A stretch of 64,000 nucleotides of DNA from assembly GCF_036010485.1 (NCBI RefSeq), contig NZ_CP108568.1:1178001-1242000 (forward strand), written 5' to 3'. Origin of the DNA: Streptomyces sp. NBC_01198. Lineage in GTDB: Bacteria > Actinomycetota > Actinomycetes > Streptomycetales > Streptomycetaceae. This document shows, in pieces, positions 60,075-64,000 of this stretch (the first letter of the stretch is position 1; every line of letters starts with the position of its first letter). The position numbers were made by a program, and so were the translations under genes. Below the pieces are notes generated by a model. It had not been told where the DNA came from and made no database searches. It saw only the letters and a program-made list of their open reading frames with translations.

Positions 60075-62624
60075 TCAGACCAGCTTGGTCAGGAAGACCT
60101 GCTGGGTCGCGTCACGCTGCGTCCGCTTCGCGCCGCGGTCGCTGGTGAAGACCACGACGCCCTGGTGGAGCGCCGGCCAGGTGTTGTTGCCCTGGTGGCT
60201 CACCTGGGTGGCCGGGGTCCAGCCGGTCTTCGGGTCGAGGGTGGCGGTGAAGATCTTCCAGCGCCAGTCCGTCGAGCGGGAGTCGTACCAGACCGCCCGC
60301 ACCGTGCCGTCGGGGTCGACGGCCAGCTTCGCCAGCTGGCTCATCGCGTCCGGGGCCGGGGCGACCTGCTCGCAGGCCGTCCAGGTGGTGCCGCCGTCGG
60401 TGGAACGCGCGGCGCGGAGCCCGAGGTTGGCGCCGGAGCTCTGGAGGGCGCCGCTCTGCCAGATGGCGACGAACGTGCCGTCCTCGTCCACGGTCAGACC
60501 CGGGTGGCGGTCGGCGCGGTCGGTGACCTTGCTGACCTGGACCGGGTTGCTCCAGGTGCGGTTCGGGGCCTTGCGGACCGACGCCAGGATCTGCCAGTTG
60601 TCGGGGTCGGTGCCGCCGCTCGCCGGCTGGCCGGCGGGCGGGGTGTGGCCGGTCCACAGCGGGTCCGGGTCGTAGCGGTCGTCCTGCCAGCTGATCACCG
60701 CGTGCTTGCCGTCCTGGACCGCGATGACCGGGAAGAGGGAAGCGGGGTGGCGCGGGGAGCGGGCGTCGGTGGGCACACCGGGGCTCGTCGCCTTGCCAGC
60801 CGTGGAGAGGTTCATCGCGGCCTTGTCGACGCCGATGATCTGCGCGTAGACGTCGAACGCGCCCTGGCTGTTGTCGGACCAGGCGACCAGCGGGTGCTTG
60901 TCCTCGATCAGCGCCAGCGCCGGGTTGATCGCGCGGCCCTTGCCCTTGCTGATCTGGTCGGGCGCCTTGAAGGAGTCGCCGCCGTCCGGGCTGTGCGCCA
61001 GCAGGACGACCGGACGGTGCGGCTGCTCCTTGCCCCGCTCGTCCTGCCACACCACCCAGACGTCCTTGCCGGTGGCGACGATGCGCGGGAAGCGCGCGGT
61101 CGCCGAACGGCCGGAGACCGTGACGGACTTGGTGAGCCGGCCCTTGGCGTCGAGGCGGCGGTAGACCACCTTGCTGGCCTGGTTCTCGTGCAGCTCGGCC
61201 ACGACGTGTGTGACACCGCCGACGACCGCCACGTCCGAGAAGCCGGTGAAGGTGCCCAGGTCGCCGGTGATCAGCGTCGCCCGGTCGTCGGTGATGTCGG
61301 CCGCCGGGAGCGCGATCTCGGGCCGGGGGTCGGCCGGGGCGCCGACGGACACGAAGATCGGCGAGGTGGCGGCGCGGAGCTGGTCCGGCAGGTTCGGGTC
61401 GGCCTCGGAACCGGAGGCGCTGCCCGGGGAGCGGACCTCGACCCGGTACCAGCCGTGGTCGGTGCCCTTGAGCACCAGCGGGACCTCGAACGTCTCGTTG
61501 GTGCGCTGCGGCCGGAAGGTCACGACCGGGCCGGCGGAACGGCCGGGGGCCGCGTAGACGAGGACGCTGGTGCCCTTGCCGCCCTTGACCTTCACGCGCA
61601 GCGTGGCCTTCTTGGACAGCTTGCGGTCGGCCACGACGACCTCGTCGCCGCCCACGGCCTCGAACACACCGTCACCGTCGACGTCCGCCTCGATGGTGAC
61701 GAACGGACCTGCGGTGTTCTGCGAGAGCGTCGTGCGGCCGCTGCGGAAACCGTCGAGGATGCCCAGGACCGAGCGGTCGGCCGCGTAGACGTGGGTGGTC
61801 GGCTCCCCGGGGGAGTCGACGTCCCACAGCTCGCGGAAGTGGCAGTCGCTGGCCGCAGCCACACCGAAGCGGAATCCGGCGTTCCAGCGGTTCTCCGCGT
61901 ACTCGACCTCGACATCGGGGTCGCTGGCGACGTTGAGCACCTCGACCAGGTTCGCGCCTTGGACGCTGGCGTTGTCGTTCGGGCCGTCGGCCCGGGTGTA
62001 CTCGCCGTCGTCGGGGTGGGCCTGCGACCACACCGCGCCCTGGGCGTGGGCGTCCCAGACCGACTGCTGCACGTGGCGGAAGCTCGCGGAGCCGGGCGGG
62101 TTGGCGCCGTCCACGATCACGTCGACGTTGCCCAGCACGATGGCGTGCGGCGAGCCGTTCGCCTCCTCGCCGGGGAGGAGCAGCAGCTTGGACGACTTCC
62201 ACTGCGGGTCCCAGACCTGGTCGTAGGTCCGGTGGTCGGTCAGCGGCATGAAGTCGAGGCCGGCGCTCTCGCCCTGCCCGATCTGGTCGCCGACCGGCAG
62301 GTTGCCGGGGAGGGCCTGGTGGGACGTCTGCCGCGGACCGCTGCCGTCGGACGAATGGTCGTCGTGGACGTGGGTGTCGCCCGCCAGCCACTTGCCCTTG
62401 GGTGCCTTGCCGGCGCCGGATCCGTTGACGACGCCGGTGACCGTGGTGGCCGCCTTGACGGTGTCGGTCGCCTTGGCCGCGGAGCCGGTGGCCGCTTCGG
62501 CGGTGCCCGCGCCGATGCCGACCGCGGCGACGGCGGCACCGGCCGCGACGACGAACCTCCGACGGGTGAGGTCGGCGGATTCGGCCGTACGGCCAGAACC
62601 GTTGGACTCCCTGGGTGTTTCCAT
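60075..62624 (-). CDS. Tat-exported PHP-domain (CehA/McbA-type) protein with BNR/sialidase-like propeller
   Basis: An 849-residue protein. A Tat signal TRRRFVVAAGAAVAAVGIG leads into a PHP metal-dependent hydrolase domain (about 75-300): LAGDTHVHDDHSSDG, MPLTDHRTYD, SQAHPDDGEY and AAASDCHFRELWD, the CehA/McbA pattern. A beta linker domain (about 300-410) is followed by a propeller with Asp-box-like repeats (SPDGGDSFKAP, SWQDDRYDPD, STDGGTTWTAC). Likely a secreted phosphoesterase or glycosidase-like enzyme; substrate unknown. Start ATG 62624 fits the Tat signal. A palindrome (62675-62687) lies upstream. Confidence 0.85.
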   Translation of the reverse strand: METPRESNGSGRTAESADLTRRRFVVAAGAAVAAVGIGAGTAEAATGSAAKATDTVKAATTVTGVVNGSGAGKAPKGKWLAGDTHVHDDHSSDGSGPRQTSHQALPGNLPVGDQIGQGESAGLDFMPLTDHRTYDQVWDPQWKSSKLLLLPGEEANGSPHAIVLGNVDVIVDGANPPGSASFRHVQQSVWDAHAQGAVWSQAHPDDGEYTRADGPNDNASVQGANLVEVLNVASDPDVEVEYAENRWNAGFRFGVAAASDCHFRELWDVDSPGEPTTHVYAADRSVLGILDGFRSGRTTLSQNTAGPFVTIEADVDGDGVFEAVGGDEVVVADRKLSKKATLRVKVKGGKGTSVLVYAAPGRSAGPVVTFRPQRTNETFEVPLVLKGTDHGWYRVEVRSPGSASGSEADPNLPDQLRAATSPIFVSVGAPADPRPEIALPAADITDDRATLITGDLGTFTGFSDVAVVGGVTHVVAELHENQASKVVYRRLDAKGRLTKSVTVSGRSATARFPRIVATGKDVWVVWQDERGKEQPHRPVVLLAHSPDGGDSFKAPDQISKGKGRAINPALALIEDKHPLVAWSDNSQGAFDVYAQIIGVDKAAMNLSTAGKATSPGVPTDARSPRHPASLFPVIAVQDGKHAVISWQDDRYDPDPLWTGHTPPAGQPASGGTDPDNWQILASVRKAPNRTWSNPVQVSKVTDRADRHPGLTVDEDGTFVAIWQSGALQSSGANLGLRAARSTDGGTTWTACEQVAPAPDAMSQLAKLAVDPDGTVRAVWYDSRSTDWRWKIFTATLDPKTGWTPATQVSHQGNNTWPALHQGVVVFTSDRGAKRTQRDATQQVFLTKLV

Positions 62625-62674
62625 CTGCGTCTTCGCCTTTCGTTCACCGCTCCCCTGCGGAACAGTGCAAACCA

Positions 62675-62687
62675 TTAGCGACGCTAA
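62675..62687 (-). promoter_or_regulatory. Operator-like palindrome before the PHP gene
   Basis: TTAGCG-A-CGCTAA, a perfect six-base-arm inverted repeat about 51 bp upstream of the start. Confidence 0.5.
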
Positions 62688-63132
62688 GAAACCCCCGATG
62701 CGGCCGAATGAACCCGCGACGAATCGTCCATAGTGATCTCCGAAACAGCGCATGCCGACGCAACCCGCCCACGGCCAGGCGAAAGCGGCCGCCGGACGGC
62801 CGGAACTCGGGCGAGTGATCCGCCCGGCCCTGCTCCTGCCGACAACCCCGTCCATCCCGGTGGGAGGGCGTGTGCGAGATGCGGCATGCCGGGGCAGGGG
62901 CGGCAGCACCAGTTGATCCGCAGTGGGACTCGCCGGCTCGTCCGGTTCCGCCGCGTCCGGCGCACCGGCATCAGCCAACCGTAGTCCGACAGCTACCGCC
63001 GGTAGCAGACCACCAGTACCGTAGGACCCCCACGTACCACGCTGCGCAGACCCTGGTCCGCGGCCGCTCCGCCCCGGTCGTCGACACGACGCCGGCCATT
63101 CGACGATGCCAGTGAAGACGGGGAGCGTCCGT
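62688..63132. other. Divergent promoter region
   Basis: About 445 bp between the PHP gene and the lipoprotein gene; no coding bias or remnant seen. Confidence 0.45.
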
Positions 63133-64000
63133 ATGAGGTCCATGGGTCGACCCGCACGACGACTGGCCGCCGGCCTGGCGGTCGTCGCTGTCTCCTTATC
63201 CCTGGTGAGCGCCTGCGAATCCGGTCCGGCGAAACCGTCAGCCGAGCCGAGCGTGTCGGGCCCGCAGGCGCCTTCGAAGGCGCCTGCGCCACCGACCCGG
63301 ACGGCCAAGCCCTTCGATCCGCCGCTGAAATTCGCCGCCGAGTCCGGTGTCGTCATCCCCGACGGCTTGAAGCTGCTCCACGACCGGACGGTCTACCTGG
63401 CTCCGCCGAAGGACACCGGTCTGCTCGCCACGTCGGAGTCGGGTGAACTGCAGATCATCGACGCCGGAACCGGCAAGACCCTGAACACCGTCCGGCCGCA
63501 ACCCGGTGCGGGGGAAACCGTGGTGAAAGGGATGACGCAAGCGCCCTCGCTCGCCACCGTGGGGGGCAGGACGCTCGTGCTGGTCACGTTCGTGCTGGAC
63601 CTCCCCGGCCGCGGAACGACCCAGGGCAAGAGGGTCATCGAGATGATCGCGGTGGACAGCGTCACCAACCGTCCCGCGTGGACCAAGCGGTTCGGCGACC
63701 TGCCCGACTGGGGCCGTTCCGCGGACCCGTCCGTCGCCGTCAAGCTGATCGGCGTCCAGGACGGCATCGCGGTCGTGGCGGCCGACGACAGTTACGGCGC
63801 CCCCACCACGTACGCCGTCGACCTCGTCAAGGGCGCCACGGGCGCGACGTTGTGGCACAAGGCGGACGACTTCCATCCGATCATGACCGGCACCGGTGTG
63901 GTGGTGGGCACGTTCGAGGGCCTGAAGCAATCCTTGGCCGCTCTGGGCCTCGCGGACGGGAAGCCGGTCTGGACCAAGTACAAGGACGAGTACGAGCTGG
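63133..64000 (+). CDS. Lipoprotein with PQQ/WD-like beta-propeller, TTA-containing (3' end outside window)
   Basis: At least 289 residues. Signal peptide with lipobox LVSAC; the Cys is near residue 29. After a Ser/Pro/Ala linker, beta-propeller sequence follows: LLATSESGELQIIDAGTGKT, VIEMIAVDSVTNRPAWTKRF, TYAVDLVKGATGATLWHKAD, LAALGLADGKPVWTKYKDEY, matching PQQ-enzyme-like repeats. Leu22 is TTA (63196-63198), suggesting bldA control. GGGAG precedes ATG 63133. Divergent from the PHP gene. Confidence 0.85.
   Translation, partial: MRSMGRPARRLAAGLAVVAVSLSLVSACESGPAKPSAEPSVSGPQAPSKAPAPPTRTAKPFDPPLKFAAESGVVIPDGLKLLHDRTVYLAPPKDTGLLATSESGELQIIDAGTGKTLNTVRPQPGAGETVVKGMTQAPSLATVGGRTLVLVTFVLDLPGRGTTQGKRVIEMIAVDSVTNRPAWTKRFGDLPDWGRSADPSVAVKLIGVQDGIAVVAADDSYGAPTTYAVDLVKGATGATLWHKADDFHPIMTGTGVVVGTFEGLKQSLAALGLADGKPVWTKYKDEYEL

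Noticed and set aside
59937-62678. A 913-codon plus-strand open frame
   Set aside because: Antisense to the PHP/GH27 genes; Val/Arg/Gly-rich with no motif.

Overview
The window is high-GC DNA with strong GC bias at third codon positions, Shine-Dalgarno sites of the AGGAGG type, families typical of streptomycetes (IclR/GylR-like, DUF574 methyltransferase, SpoIIE-type phosphatases, large secreted glycoside hydrolases with ricin-type CBM13 domains, Tat signals) and at least three rare TTA (bldA-type) leucine codons. It is most likely chromosomal DNA, probably from an accessory arm, of Streptomyces or a close relative. No rRNA, tRNA, CRISPR array or intact insertion sequence was seen.

Layout. 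1-6.4 kb: a glycerol/dihydroxyacetone locus. A glpF-dhaK-dhaL-ptsI operon faces a leaderless dhaM-HPr pair across an IclR-family regulator. Together they would form a complete PEP -> EI -> HPr -> DhaM -> DhaL/DhaK relay with matching palindromic operators. 6.4-11.2 kb: an ECF sigma factor and its membrane partner, a TetR/NmrA divergent pair, a VOC protein and an SDR. 11.2-21 kb: a worn region with a subtilase tail, integrase, XRE, aldehyde dehydrogenase and FG-GAP remnants among a BP74-domain secreted protein, SnoaL, LuxR, PH-like and DUF574 genes, plus zwf. 21-24.2 kb: a leaderless ArsR repressor divergent from an SGNH hydrolase, then an MFS exporter. 24.3-30.7 kb: signalling, with an rsbQ-rsbP-rsbV energy-stress module, hemolysin III/PAQR, MerR, and an anti-sigma-kinase/PP2C fusion. 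30.8-39.8 kb: a polysaccharide-degradation island: an unusual GH2 with CBM32 modules spliced into the catalytic core, a CE1 esterase-CBM13 and a GH5-CBM13. Individual palindromic operators (one a perfect CebR box) and individual hairpin terminators accompany these genes. 39.8-53.1 kb: small enzymes (two aldo/keto reductases, ribB-HAD-SDR operon, two metallo-beta-lactamase-fold proteins separated by a (CCGCA)10 microsatellite, hydrolases, cupins, NUDIX) with many gene fragments. 53.2-57.2 kb: a convergent, overlapping pair, a GNAT/ATP-grasp fusion and an NRPS-like adenylation domain fused to a membrane domain. Each carries a TTA codon. 57.2-64 kb: IS5 and RHS remnants, a 42-residue membrane protein, a GH27-CBM13, a Tat-exported PHP-domain/beta-propeller protein, and the start of a TTA-containing lipoprotein.

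The best candidate for an undescribed system is the 53.2-57.2 kb pair: a membrane-anchored carboxylate-activating enzyme beside an acyltransferase/ATP-grasp ligase, both probably bldA-dependent, suggesting a small amide or peptide product made at the membrane late in development. Second are the GH2 with out-of-phase CBM32 halves inserted between its Ig-like domain and TIM barrel, and the fully split DHA phosphotransferase system. The many hairpins reported here were found by eye as perfect or near-perfect inverted repeats; folding energies were not calculated.
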